From contig VZQC01013995.1 of NCBI GenBank assembly GCA_009823505.1, forward strand, positions 1,166,974 to 1,230,973: DNA of 64,000 bases. The letters are read 5' to 3'. Position numbers and translations under genes: made by a program. Positions within the stretch are counted from its first letter, which is position 1. Each line of letters opens with the position of its first letter. The notes beneath the pieces are model-generated. The model ran no database searches and had not been told where the DNA came from. It worked only from the letters and a program-made list of their open reading frames with translations. This DNA comes from Rhizomys pruinosus. Taxonomy: Eukaryota > Chordata > Mammalia > Rodentia > Spalacidae. Shown in pieces: positions 23,183 to 34,599 of this stretch.

Positions 23183-23467
23183 CTGGCGATACACAGGGCA
23201 CGATAACTGGTCATTTTACCACAAGATGCATCTCCCTTCTTCCTGGTGTCAGGAGACTGTCCCTGCTAGGTAAAAGTTCATGCCACTCCAAGAGCATGAA
23301 AACGAGAACTGTAATGGTTATTTGTTGTGGTTTCACAAGGAAAGAAATTCTTATATGAAGATTTTAAAGGTTTAATTACCTCAATATCTCTGCAATATGG
23401 GATGCAACATCTCTGTTTGGGTTGTAATTTGCCATACTATAGCTTTAAAATAAAGCTACTCCCAGAA
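23183..23467 (+). repeat. Templated filler at the duplication junction (third partial copy)
   Basis: These 285 bases match 20,397-20,682 in copy A and 25,964-26,249 in copy B, in the same orientation. They sit exactly between the end of copy A and the start of copy B. The left join (AAATATA/CTGGC) and right join (CCCAGAA/AAAGATTTT) show little or no microhomology. Its first 100 bases carry several small differences from the source; the rest is nearly identical. It does not include the exon. Confidence 0.88.
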
Positions 23468-24296
23468 AAAGATTTTGAAGATATCACAATTTGTCACGGT
23501 AGGAGTGTTGTTGTTTGGAGGGCCACCTAAGGAAGAGGAAAGCATCCTGCATCTCAGAGTTGGCCTGCTACTGTCCACTGGGTCGACTGTTCTCCTGTTA
23601 AACATAAACAATTTCATAGAACAACCTCAAACAAGGTCATTCCGCGACTATGACGTATCAAGGCAAAAGCAAGACCACCGCATAAAGACTTCTAATAATG
23701 AGCATTATCCAAGCCACAAACCATCTAAACATCACTGTTCTGGCCATGAAGAGGAAATTGCTTCTATATCAATCAGCTTTAGTCTTAGTCTGGTCTTTCC
23801 TCTTGTAAGATGATTTAACTAAGTGTTAATTACAGTACTCCTACTTCCTGACACATCTAATCCAGAAGAAGGTTCTGAATCCTTAAACCCTCCCTAAAAA
23901 TAACCAAACATAAGCCCAAGTTCCATCACAATTCCTTCTAACCCTCTCGAAGGCTGCCTAAGGTCCCCCACAGTGAGCATTCTCTTACACTGTAACATGT
24001 AGCAGAGCCCTTTTGTGCACCCATGGGTGTGTTCTGGTGGTCTTTGCTTGGAGTAGCAGTCAGCCCCGCAGCTCAGTCATTAATACCATTTGCCTCCTGA
24101 CCTGATGCAGTAGAAAGTCCCCAGCACAGTCTACAACATAATTCTGAATGAAAGCAGTTGAGCCTGGTTCTGATAAGGCCTCTAGCTTACAAGAACTTTT
24201 GGGCACACAGGACAATATAAGGAGCCGTAGTCAGTTTACTCATAAGACATCTTCTTTTTCTCCATTTTCTAAAAAAACAAATAAAAGGAGATTGTA

Positions 24297-24693
24297 CTGG
24301 ATAGCTTCAGTCGTCAACACACTTGGGAAGAGTGTTGATGACTGAAGAGAGTTGAAACCTCAACTGGGAAATGCCTTCTGTAAGAGTAGTCTGTGGGCAG
24401 TCTCTGGAGGCATTTTCTTGACTACTTGATGATGCGGTGGTGCCACATTGGGAAGATGGTCCCTGGGCTGTTTAGAGCACGCTGGCACAGGCCAGGGGGA
24501 AGCCAGTAAATGGCATTCTTCCATGGTCTGTTGCTTTAATTTCTGCCCCATGTTCCATTCCTGCTCAAATTCCTGTCCTGGGTTCCTCACAGGATGGACT
24601 ATGATTGGGACATATCAGCCAAATTGACCCTTTTCTTGCCAAGTTGTTTTCATCAGCGGTTTATCACAGCCGCAGCAAGAAAACTAGAACAGA
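24297..24693 (+). mobile_element. Medium-reiterated rodent repeat, in duplicate B
   Basis: Duplicate of 18,722-19,115 with several one- and two-base deletions, for example around 24,475-24,495. Confidence 0.6.
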
Positions 24694-25438
24694 GATGGAG
24701 AGCAACATGAAGCCTACAGGAAGCTCAGTTGTCAGAGCAGCATGGATGTGGCAGAATGCGTAACCAAGCTTTGGCTCCTGACATGTGCAAACTACTAACC
24801 AATTAACCTCAACAAGAAGTTAACTGGGGATGTTTGAACAGTGATTAGAGCTTTGATATTATTGTTACGAGTGTGAGACATTTTGGGTTTTGTAGTGGAA
24901 ATAGTCACTTTTAAGGCAGTTACATGCCAAATGTTATGCTTTAACACAGGCAGCCATAATGGAAAGAAGTGAGGGAGGGCATGCCTATGTTGGCCGCAGC
25001 TGAAGGGATGTGGCAGTCCTTTTCACTACGTCACTAGTCACTATTTTTCATGTGCTTGTAAAGTTTCATGGTAAACAATGTTAAGAAGCATTGTTAAACT
25101 ATTTAATTTGACAGATCATTTAAAAAAAAAACATATCGAATGGGAAAAATAAGGAATAGCTCAGAATGGGTATAAGTTCTAGAAAACAAAAATGGCATTA
25201 GAGAGTCCCTTTTGCTGTTGAGATTGCTGTCTGACCAAAATTTTCAGAGTTGTCTACTAGTCACATATTTCTTTCCTTTCTTTCTTTTCTTTTTATTGGA
25301 GTCACTAACAGATGTGTCAGCTGCTTGTGATGAGGAATAAAGAATTATTATTATAGAGACTGGATGACGGCCTATGGAGAAACATTCAATTTGATGTTTG
25401 AGTCTTACAAGAAGAAAATGTATTATTTGAGCAATTAC

Positions 25439-25554
25439 CTGGATCTGTAGCAGACATCAGTGAACCGAAAAATAAACAGTCAGTGAAATGAAAGTCCCCA
25501 TTTTTCAGCTGGCCAACATACACCATGACCTTCACAAGAACCATACCAATTAAC
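25439..25554 (-). CDS. Slc9a9: Slc9a9 (NHE9) internal exon, duplicate copy B
   Basis: This is a second copy of the same 116-bp exon inside the upstream duplicate (upstream in transcript order). It has the same TTTTACAG acceptor, polypyrimidine tract and GTAATTGC donor. It stays open for 38 codons: [14 protein letters not shown], then the same [24 protein letters not shown]. Against copy A, codons 3-6 read GMVL instead of EYGS. One base is missing and one is gained about ten bases apart, so both exons stay 116 bp and in frame. Joining both exons gives GGT TAA at the junction, an immediate stop, so the two cannot both be in a productive mRNA. It could be a mutually exclusive exon, a dead duplicate, or the other haplotype misplaced by the assembly. 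Homology is certain; use in transcripts is not known. Confidence 0.82.
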
Positions 25555-26254
25555 CTGTAAAAGAGAAAAGTAAGATCTTTAAACATCTCATTGAATCCTG
25601 TGTCAACTCACGCCATCACAGTGGACATTCTAATGTGCTTCCTCAATATGTACCATGCATAAATTGCCGTCCTCCTGCCAACTCATGGCTACTAGGATCT
25701 CTCGATATGAATTTACTTTTACCAATTATCCTAATTCTTTCACCCAGCAAAAGACACCGGAGCACTTGATAGCATGTTCCATTGAAAGCAAGGTAAATTT
25801 CAAGGACATAGAAGTCTGTAACATGTGGCACAGCAACATGCCTACAAATACAGTAGCTGTATTGACATCTGGAAATGGATTGCTTTCCAGCTTCCCTTGT
25901 TTTGTCAGTTATGGGTTTGTGAAAAGGGTTAGATTTCAAGTCTGTCCTTGTGGTGAGAGGATGCTGGCTATACACAGGGCACAGATAACTGGTCATTTTA
26001 CCACAGATGCATCTCCCTTCTTCCTGGTGTCAGGAGACTTCCACTGCTAGGTAAAATTTCATGCCACTCCAAGAGCATTGAAAACGAGAACTGTAATGGT
26101 TATTTGTTGTGGTTTCACAAGGAAAGAAATTCTTATATGAAGATTTTAAAGGTTTAATTACCTCAATATCTCTGCAATATGGGATGCAACATCTCTGTTT
26201 GGGTTGTAATTTGCCATACTATAGCTTTAAAATAAAGCTACTCCCAGAAGCCAT

Positions 26255-27607
26255 CATGAAGCTATTATAGGAACATTCCAGTACCAGGGGTGCGCTGGCT
26301 CCCTGTGAATTGTTGGTCCAAACAACTAGAGAAGGCCTCAAAAGCAACACAGGCTACTATCAGTGTTGTGGGTGGCCCATCAAATAGACTCCACATGCTT
26401 TGCCTCAGGACATGGACATAGAGACCAAGGTAGAACTGAGGCTTCCTCTCTGCCAGCTAGCCTTCACAGTGCTGGAAGGGGCTACATGGACTGCTGGGGA
26501 GAATTATCATTAACAACTTATTCAGAAGGTCTCTGCATGCTAGACTACTTACCTGCAAGGCAAGATGTGGCCACTGGTGAAAGAGTTGCAAGACTGTTGG
26601 GGCGGGGGGGAGTGGGTGACTGAGAACTTTCAGATTGGCTTTGAGGCCTGTTTTACTGGAGGAAGTTCATGTCTGGTATTACAAACCTGGTTAAAATCTC
26701 AAGCCAGGAAGGTCACAGGCCCTGCTGGGGCAGCTGTTGCTGTTGCTTTGCTAAGTGGGCATGGTGTGTTTGTCAAATCAATTTCTACAGATGTGTATTC
26801 CCGTATATTAGTGCTGCTGGCAGCTTTGAACAGAGACATCACTTTCTGCAGGGAGCAATGGTTACTGTAAAAATTCATAGCTGCTGAAAAGTTCTGAGAA
26901 TAAGGCTGTTAAGTGTGCGGCCATAAATGGACTATCATCCCTCCGAGGCTGAGGGAGCACTTTGAAGAAGGATCAGAAAGAGGAAGAGGAAGGGGTAGAA
27001 CGAGGTGGAATGCGGTCTTTGGGCATGGCTGTTCTCTCTCAGTCTCAGCAGCTGTGATTAGTTGATACAAGATTGGGCCTGTCAGTATTCCATCATGAAG
27101 TGGGCAGGAACTCGAAAATCCCTGCCTGGTGCCTCTCTGTGACTTACAGGCATGAAAGGGTGGCAAATGGGAGGGGCTCATGAGAGGTCTCTCTGACAAT
27201 CTACAGGCAGTTGAAGGGCTGCTGAGGGGAGGGGCTCATGAGAGGTCTCTCTGACAATCTACAGGCAGTTGAAGGGCTGCTGAGGGGAGGGGCTCATGAG
27301 AGGTCTCTCTGACAATCTGTAGGCGGTTAATGGGTTGCTGAGGGAAAGACATTTTCAGTGGTACGATAGGGTCCCAGACCCTTGCTCCTGTCCTGTAAGC
27401 AATCTTAAACTTATTTACAAAAAAAAAAAAAAATCAATAAAATATTTTTTTAAAAATGTGAAGTGGGGTGGGGTAGTTGGTGGGAGGAGGAAGGAAGTTA
27501 GCTGGAGTGGACTAAGACAAGAAAGGGTAACAGGTATGTGATCAAATGCATTACATGAAAACGTCCTAATGAACCCAATGTGTGTATAATATATGCTAAA
27601 TAAAATG
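26255..27607 (+). mobile_element. L1-type retroposon 3' end, in duplicate B
   Basis: Duplicate of 20,690-22,172 with two fewer minisatellite units and small indels. Confidence 0.55.
27169..27342 (+). repeat. 58-bp minisatellite, three units (copy B)
   Basis: Same repeat as in copy A with CTCATG at 27,177, 27,235 and 27,293. It ends in the same variant unit, so units were gained or lost inside the array after duplication. Confidence 0.95.
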
Positions 27608-27799
27608 ACTCTTAAAAGTCATGTTTATTTACTCAACTGCTTTTGCTAAAACCCTAATAGAGAATAATATAGAGGTTGATGCATTGAACTCCAGTATAAT
27701 CTAAGATCAGTAACAATTGTTAGCAACTACAGATTATCAAGCCAGTAGTAGTGGATTTGAAACACATGCACTTACAGTTTGCTTCTTAAGAATTGTTCT

Positions 27800-28016
27800 G
27801 AGGGATGGAGAGATGGCCTAGGATTAAGAGCACCAACTGCTCTTACAAAGGACCTGGGTTCAATCCCCAGCATCCACATGGTGGCTGAGAACCACTTTTA
27901 ACTCCAGTTCCAGGGGGGACTCCGACGCCCTCTTCTGTGGCATTGCACAATACGGGTCACAAACCTACATGCAGACGTACATTCATACACATAAAAAAAA
28001 TAAATAAAGTTTTAAA
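27800..28016 (+). mobile_element. B2/B3-type SINE (duplicate B)
   Basis: Same insertion as 22,364-22,578, with single-base deletions (for example CTAGGATTAAG for CTAGAGATTAAG). Confidence 0.88.
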
Positions 28017-28230
28017 AAAGAATTGTTCTGAAGTTGTTAGCATGGCTTTAAAATGCCTAATTATCAGATATTAGAACTTATCACTTTGAACCATGGTGCG
28101 CGAAGATTGCAGTTTCCCAAAATCTGTTCCGTTCCAGAGAGATCCTAGAACACCTCGTTAAGAGATTGTTTCAGACACAGGTGCATTTTTTCCACTTGGT
28201 AGCTATATGATTTTAGGGTGTTAGTAAAAA

Positions 28231-30442
28231 TTATCTTGTTTATTCTCCAAAGAACCAACTTTGGGAGGGTGGGAGAGGGACACGGGTGTATATCGATTAA
28301 GGCATATTTAATGACGTGAGTCGTAAGTACCCAGTTTCACCTAGACACTGTCTACAGGGAACATGGTGTTTTAGGACTTAGTAAAAGTAAATATAAACAG
28401 TGTATATTAAAACAAAATTGGTTTACCGAATCTGATAAAAAATGGTAATGCATCTGAATTCAATGGAGATATAATTCGCTGATGCCCACATTTGCTTTAC
28501 ATAATATCTGTAGAGCAAGAACTTTGGATTGACACCTACAAATGTTCTCTATAATTCTCTGTTGTACAGTATTCACCTTGTAGCATTCTCTTTAAGATGA
28601 TTTAACGTAACAATTAAGTTTGTTCCCAAGTTAAGTCATATATAGTCACCCAAAACAACATGGGGAATCGATGAACTCTATGCCTTGACTTCCACCTACT
28701 AGACATGTATAAATAAAACTCTCTTTCTGGAGACTCACCGCTAAAAACCAAGGGGGGGGGGATACAGAAAGGACATGACACCTTTTCATCAAACCCCTGC
28801 AATTCAAATCTTTAAAAACTAACTATGGAAAAGATTTGTTTGTTCCACAGGACAAAACGTCACCACCTTAATGGCTGAGAAAGAAACGATACAGGTTTGC
28901 ATTGAGTAGGATGTACCAAAAAGTGGCAACGGAAGGGCTGACCCGTCTGAACATTCAAAGGAAGAAAAGCCTCAGCTTGCCATAAACATCGAACCCCTCC
29001 TGTGGATCCATACATGTAACAACTCGTTATAAGAGTCCTAATGAAACTTACCTTCTAGGTGACACAAAGGTTCTGATATGAAAGACTTCCTTGGCCTCCC
29101 CGCCTATAGAACAAGGAGAAAATATGACAATGATGAGGTCGCTCCCCAACTGTAAATTGGAGACAACTATTGTAGAGGTGATATCTTATAAAACCGGTAA
29201 AACTGCTTTCTTTAATGACTATCGACATGGGAACTGTGGAAGGGATTACTCTCTGTTCAGAACCAAATATACTACTACAGTCCTAGGGCTATGCACCCAG
29301 GACAAAACTATTAATAACAGGAGTCTGACATAGCACTGGTTGTTCTACCATGTGGATGTTGGCCAGGGGCTCCAAGGCCCCACAAAAGGAAGGGCTCCTT
29401 GCCTCTAAGTTGGGATTCCTACAGGAGGAGAGGCAATACGACCCTGCTGCCGAAGACCTGACGTTAACATGTGAGGGATGTATTGAGACCCCACATGCAA
29501 GTGTACAGATGGGCTCTGGCACGCCAGAGAGTGTTCCCAAAGGCTACTAAACCAATAAGCAAATATGGGTCTCCCTGCGTCAAGCAAGACTCCACGTCAA
29601 CACCAGATACCTCACCTGCCTGGAAATTACTGTGCAGCAGTGGCAACAATATGCCTGTATATCCCAAATCTAATTGGCTATTGGCTCTCCCCTTGGAGAA
29701 ATTACCCATGGCTGATGCCACAAAGCTTACATCCTCTACAGGTTAGATGTTATAAGCCACAGTAAGACCCTGTTCATATTACACAGGGGGGGAAAAAATT
29801 GTATTCATGGATTAACATATCCAAACATGTGTCTTGCTAACGTAACCTACCTATACTATAGTGCTGCTAAATACCCTATATCTCAATTGCTTGTTCTTCA
29901 TTAGTAGGTTTGAAAAGTTATTCCTGGACAACCGTTCAGCCCTGAAAGGAAACAAAGCCAGAATTGACCAGACTCCAAGTCAACAGCCCCAGAGGAGAGT
30001 GGACTGTTTTTACCTCTCATCCACCTGTGCCCCTTTTCTAAGCCTAGGGAACAACCTGCGGGAAAGGGGGCATGTATAGAATGTAAGGGGTGAGATTGGG
30101 GTGAATGGTAAAACTACAGCACTGTAGTCGGCCACTCATTTGATCAACTTGATTTGAACAAACAAACCTGTCACCCCCCATGGATGGTGGGGCTGTAGGT
30201 GTTGGGCACAACAGCCTGCAGATAGGTTTTGCATGAAAGGATGCTTGTACTCATGGCTCTCACTTATAGCTAAAAATGAAAAAAAAAAAAACTTGAAGAG
30301 GAAACGATGCAGGAACGTTATGGCAGAATGCATGATCTGGGATGGGGTGGGGGTGGGGGGAGGGAACGGGAAATAAGCCTGAACGAATTGGAAAAAAATG
30401 TATGAAATGCACAAGCCTCAATAAAAATTAATTAAAAAAAAA
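28231..30442 (+). mobile_element. 2.2-kb retroposon-like insertion private to copy B
   Basis: It interrupts TTAGTAAAAA/CTTTCTAAG, which is intact in copy A at 23,047-23,065. It ends with a G-rich block (30,338-30,362), AATAAAAATTAATT and an A-run. The TTTTT/AC site on the other strand fits L1-type endonuclease priming; any target duplication is at most the AAAAA. No intact ORF; the longest frames, about 90 codons, are not recognisable. Related copies lie at 1-1,700 and 34,600-35,345. Family not recognised: an L1/HAL1-type 3' end is most likely, a degenerate ERV possible. Confidence 0.8.
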
Positions 30443-30567
30443 CTTTCTAAGTCTTATCAGATAGGGTAACAGTAATGCTTTTTTTCAAGGTTTAACTTCA
30501 GTAAGAAACATTTTAATGCTCCATGCACAGCAAGGTCTCAGTGAGCACTTGCAATCATTCACAAATA

Positions 30568-31825
30568 TAGAAATAGCAGGAAACATTATTTACAGTTTCC
30601 GCTCCTTAACATGCTTTAATTCATTTAATCCATACATTGATCCTGTAAGGCAGATGCTATTACTTACATTTTACACTTGAGAAAACTGTACACTGTAGGA
30701 TGAATTAACCTGTTTAACGTGGTGAACTGAGTGGTGAGTTCATGCTTGAATGGAGACAGTCTGGTTCCCAGGCAGCGGATTTTAAACACTATCTCCTGTT
30801 ACCCAGAGAATGACATTGTGTTTTCTATACCTGCAATGAGATTTCAGGCAGTATACTATCATCCATGTGATGAAGTCATTGCTCTAGATGGTCCAGGGGG
30901 AAAGCAGTGGACCTTAACCCTAAAAACACAGAATAATACCAGCCTCTGGGCTGAACCACTGAGATCTACAATGGGCTAGAGATAAGAGACCCAAAGCTAC
31001 TTGGCAGAGGAGGGATTCTAGGGTAGGGAGCTGAATCTCAGCCAGGATGATGGTGTAGAATATTCATAAACACTGTGTCAATAGGCTCTGGCCATGGGAG
31101 CTGTAAAGCAGCAAGTCTAAGCACCTCATTGGAGCGGCTTCCCCAGGGGGATACATACTGCTTACCAAGTGCGAAATCTCCCAACAGACTCTGGACAGCT
31201 TTGTTCAGGTTATTTACTAAGTGGACATTTAGTATTAAACTCTTAATCACATGTCAGGCTTTCTACTAAGGGCTCATGATATATTGGTTAGTGAACCAAG
31301 ATCTTTGCCTTTATTGAACATAGAGTTTAGTGGGATGGACAAAAAAATATCACCAGAATTTTGGTTCTACCTGTTATCCATATCACTCCCTACACTGCAA
31401 ACTACAAGTGCGATCAACCCTGGGATGCTCTGCACAATTGATGTGGGGACAGGACAGGGCTGCTTCATTCCTTCCTTCAGCCTTTCTTGGATCAGCCCAG
31501 CCTTACTATGGTCCTTTTTTATTTGAATTACATGTCAGAGACTGAGCACCATCAGGCTGTAGAGCCAGCTTGAGTTTTATGAACTATGACTATACTCCTA
31601 AATTCTATATCTACTAGTTAACTTTGTAGGAATCAGAGGCTCAGAACTGAAATGTACTTGTTCCATTTTGTTTAGAAGTCATTAAATTAGAGAAGAGAAA
31701 ATGCACCGATGCCTGCTACCTATGCTTCATGAGGTTGAGAAGGAGCTAAAATTGCTATAAACAAAACCAAAGTCCTTATAGAAGCCAATATGACAATTTG
31801 CCTTAAAAGTACTAATTTATGGGAG
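30568..31825. other. Single-copy flank right of the duplication
   Basis: No gene recognised; unique-looking intron. Confidence 0.55.
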
Positions 31826-31937
31826 GAAGAAACAGATGATGTAGTCCAAGCCTGGTCTACAGAGTGAGTTCTAGGACAGCTGGGGCTACAGGGATACCCT
31901 GTCTTGAAAAGACCAAAAAAAAAAAAAAAAAAGACAC
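31826..31937 (+). mobile_element. 5'-truncated B1 SINE
   Basis: AGCCTGGTCTACAGAGTGAG to CCCTGTCTTGAAAAGACC, then an A18-19 tail. Confidence 0.87.
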
Positions 31938-33634
31938 ACAAAATTAAGATATTCTACAGCTTATTAAAATTTTCCTATGGATTAATATCAGTAAATTAAT
32001 CAGCTCTTTCTCAAATATATGCATTCAGGTTGTTTCAAATCAGAAGTATTTATTATAGCAAAAAGTTGAAGAAAATTACTATGTACATATGACTAATATT
32101 CAACTTTTAAAACTATATATAAGAATATGTACTGAATATAGAAAGTTGACTATTAAAATTAATAAATACAACATTTTTGAAGTTGAATAAAATTTAGGCA
32201 TCTATTTAAACAAAAAATTAAAGTATATAATCCATTATTAATGTTAATAGTTCTACAAAAGGAATTAAATGTGACCTTTTCTTCTGCTTTGCTGAATTTT
32301 TCTAATTCTTTAAAAATAACAGCCATCATAGAAACAAACAATAATGTAATGTACATTAGTGAGCTCTGTTACAGACAATGGATATTCATTGTGTCATTTA
32401 ATCATAACACTCCTATGAGGTGAGTACTTTAATTATCCCTTTCATGGATGAGACAATCAGGAGTCAGAGAGGTTACATATCCTGTCTCTAGGCACACAGT
32501 GAGCTTGTGTCAGAGCTTGAATTGAATATGGGTGGAAGGATGCCGAAGCCTGAACGCATAGCACAGCTCTGCAAAGGTTTTGAGCCACTTTTGAAATCAG
32601 TTAGTGGATGGACACACCCATACCCCCCCACACACACACAGAGACAAAGGGCCAGAGGCAGAGATGGAGACAAAGTTTGCTTGAAAAATATAAATGACTA
32701 ATTTATGCCAAATCAGATTCCTGCACCTAAAGTAATTATATAACTAGTTACTTCCATCAAGTAACACACAGAAAAATAAATAAATAAAACAAAGAAACCA
32801 CAAACTCAATCCAGTGTAATATGAACTCATTTCAGTCAATATTATTACCTTTGGTCTAACCATGGTCATTATCACTGCCCATTGTAATAAGCTTCCCATT
32901 ACTCTGCAACTGTGGTTCCTATGACAACAAACAACTGTCATTGTCTCTACATTATCACTAGCAAGACAATGAGTATGTTGACCAGGAGGCTAAAAAGTGA
33001 ACCCATGAACAGCCATATATTTTCAGAGTTCTGTGTTCTAACTGTACTTCCCAGAAGTCATTCATGTAGCTCAGAATGGCCGCACCTTGGTGAGGAGTGG
33101 GACGTAGGAGTGGCCTCCTGAAAGCATAGCCTTGATAGCACTGCTTTTAACTTAGTGCTGCCACACTAAGTGTAACACCCACTTGGTGCTTACTTAGGAA
33201 AGCAGAGTGTTGGGACTGTGGAGGCACAGGGAAGGGGACCCAGAACCTCCTCAGAGGACAGGAACAAGAGGCAGCTGCCACTCTCTCCATTAGAGGGCAC
33301 TGGGCAAGGGAATTTGGGGAAATCAACATAATTACTGAATGTTAATGATGTATGTACTGATTTTAGATTTCATCAGTTTGCTTCACAGTCTTAAAACTGC
33401 TGCCTAAAGCATGCTGAGAAAAAATATTTCAAAGCAAAAAGTTCCAGAAAGTTCAATTTGGATAACTTCAAAATATGTCATTTTTAATCAGTATTTTAAA
33501 AAAATCACTCCTTTTCCTTAAAAAAAAAACCCAACAACAAAATAGATGTCAACAAGTTATGACCCTTTCATCAGGAGAGCAGATTTTTTAATTGAATTCT
33601 TAGTGGCTAAACAAGGGGTGTGCAGGCCCGGTCC
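31938..33634. other. Intron, repeat-poor
   Basis: AT-rich unique sequence with a short C/CA-rich tract near 32,622-32,640; no gene. Confidence 0.5.
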
Positions 33635-33828
33635 ACTATCTGAGCAAGAGAAACAGGCCACTATGGAATTCAATCTGGCAGAAACCTGAAGGCCACAGGT
33701 GGGATCAGTATGGATGTTATGATATCCACTAACTATCTGAGTAAGAGAAACAGGTCACTGTGGAATTCACTCTGGTAGAAATCTGCAGGCCAAAGGTGGG
33801 ATCAGTATGGAAGTTATGATGTCCACCT
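33635..33828 (+). repeat. 97-bp tandem duplication, two units
   Basis: ACTATCTGAG starts at 33,635 and 33,732. Both units run through GAATTCA, CTGGTAGAAA/CTGGCAGAAA and GGTGGGATCAGTATGGA, with scattered substitutions. Confidence 0.92.
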
Positions 33829-33841
33829 GGATTGGGGAATT

Positions 33842-33967
33842 CTTTTTTTTAAACAGGGTCTTGTTGTAGCCACAGCTGGCCTAGAACTCACTCACTATGT
33901 AGACCAGGCTGGGTTCTATCTCTGCCTACTGGGTGCTTGGATTAAAAGTGTGCACCTCCAGGAGACC
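33842..33967 (-). mobile_element. B1 SINE
   Basis: AAACAGGGTCTTGTTGTAG, ATGTAGACCAGGCTGGG, GGATTAAAAGTGTGCACC in reverse. Confidence 0.85.
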
Positions 33968-34599
33968 AATATTTTGCTGTATTGCTTTAGTGGCCTTTGG
34001 TAACGCTCTCTGGCATTTCAGAGGCCAGTTGTACACTAGCAAGTGATGTCTCATAACATTTTTTCATGCTCACACCAGGTCTTCGACAACAGGGACTTAC
34101 TGCCTTTCTCCTTGCATATATCCCACTTATAGGCAAAAGGCCTTTGTAATTTGGGGGGGGGGACGGGTTTGACTCCCCTAGCCAACATCTCCTAGGCAGA
34201 ATAATTCATTGCTGATGTCAGAGCTTTCCTTTAGTAATATATTTTGCTTAATTACACAGCTTATAAACATTTTACTATTGAATTTGGCTCTAGATAGAGA
34301 ATTATCCTTTCACAGTTCCTATGCCTATCAGTCAATTAAAAAAGGGTAGTTATACCTGTTTTATAGGAAATTACTACTCTAACAATTGGCTCTAATTTAC
34401 AGTTAGGGAATGATTTCATTACCATCATGTTTTTCTTTTGCCTATAAAGGGGAGAGGTAGGAAGGTTTCTCAGTATCTGGAAGGTAAACTTCGTTAGGGC
34501 CCATTATAAACAGTCAACCCCAATAGTATTCAGAGAGATGCTCAGTGTCTGTGACTCAGACGGTCTGAGGTTCCTCTTTCTTTAATGTTCAGATGGGTC
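33968..34599. other. Intron without recognised features
   Basis: No gene. A G-run lies at 34,154-34,162. Confidence 0.45.

Larger units (their letters stand above)
23468..30567. repeat. Tandem segmental duplication, copy B
   Basis: Near-identical direct repeat of 17,892-23,182. Differences are mainly one- to three-base indels, with few substitutions, three rather than five minisatellite units, no private SINE, and a private 2.2-kb insertion at 28,231-30,442. Sequence beyond 30,567 (AAATAGCAGG onward) is single copy and is what would have followed copy A before the duplication. Confidence 0.93.
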
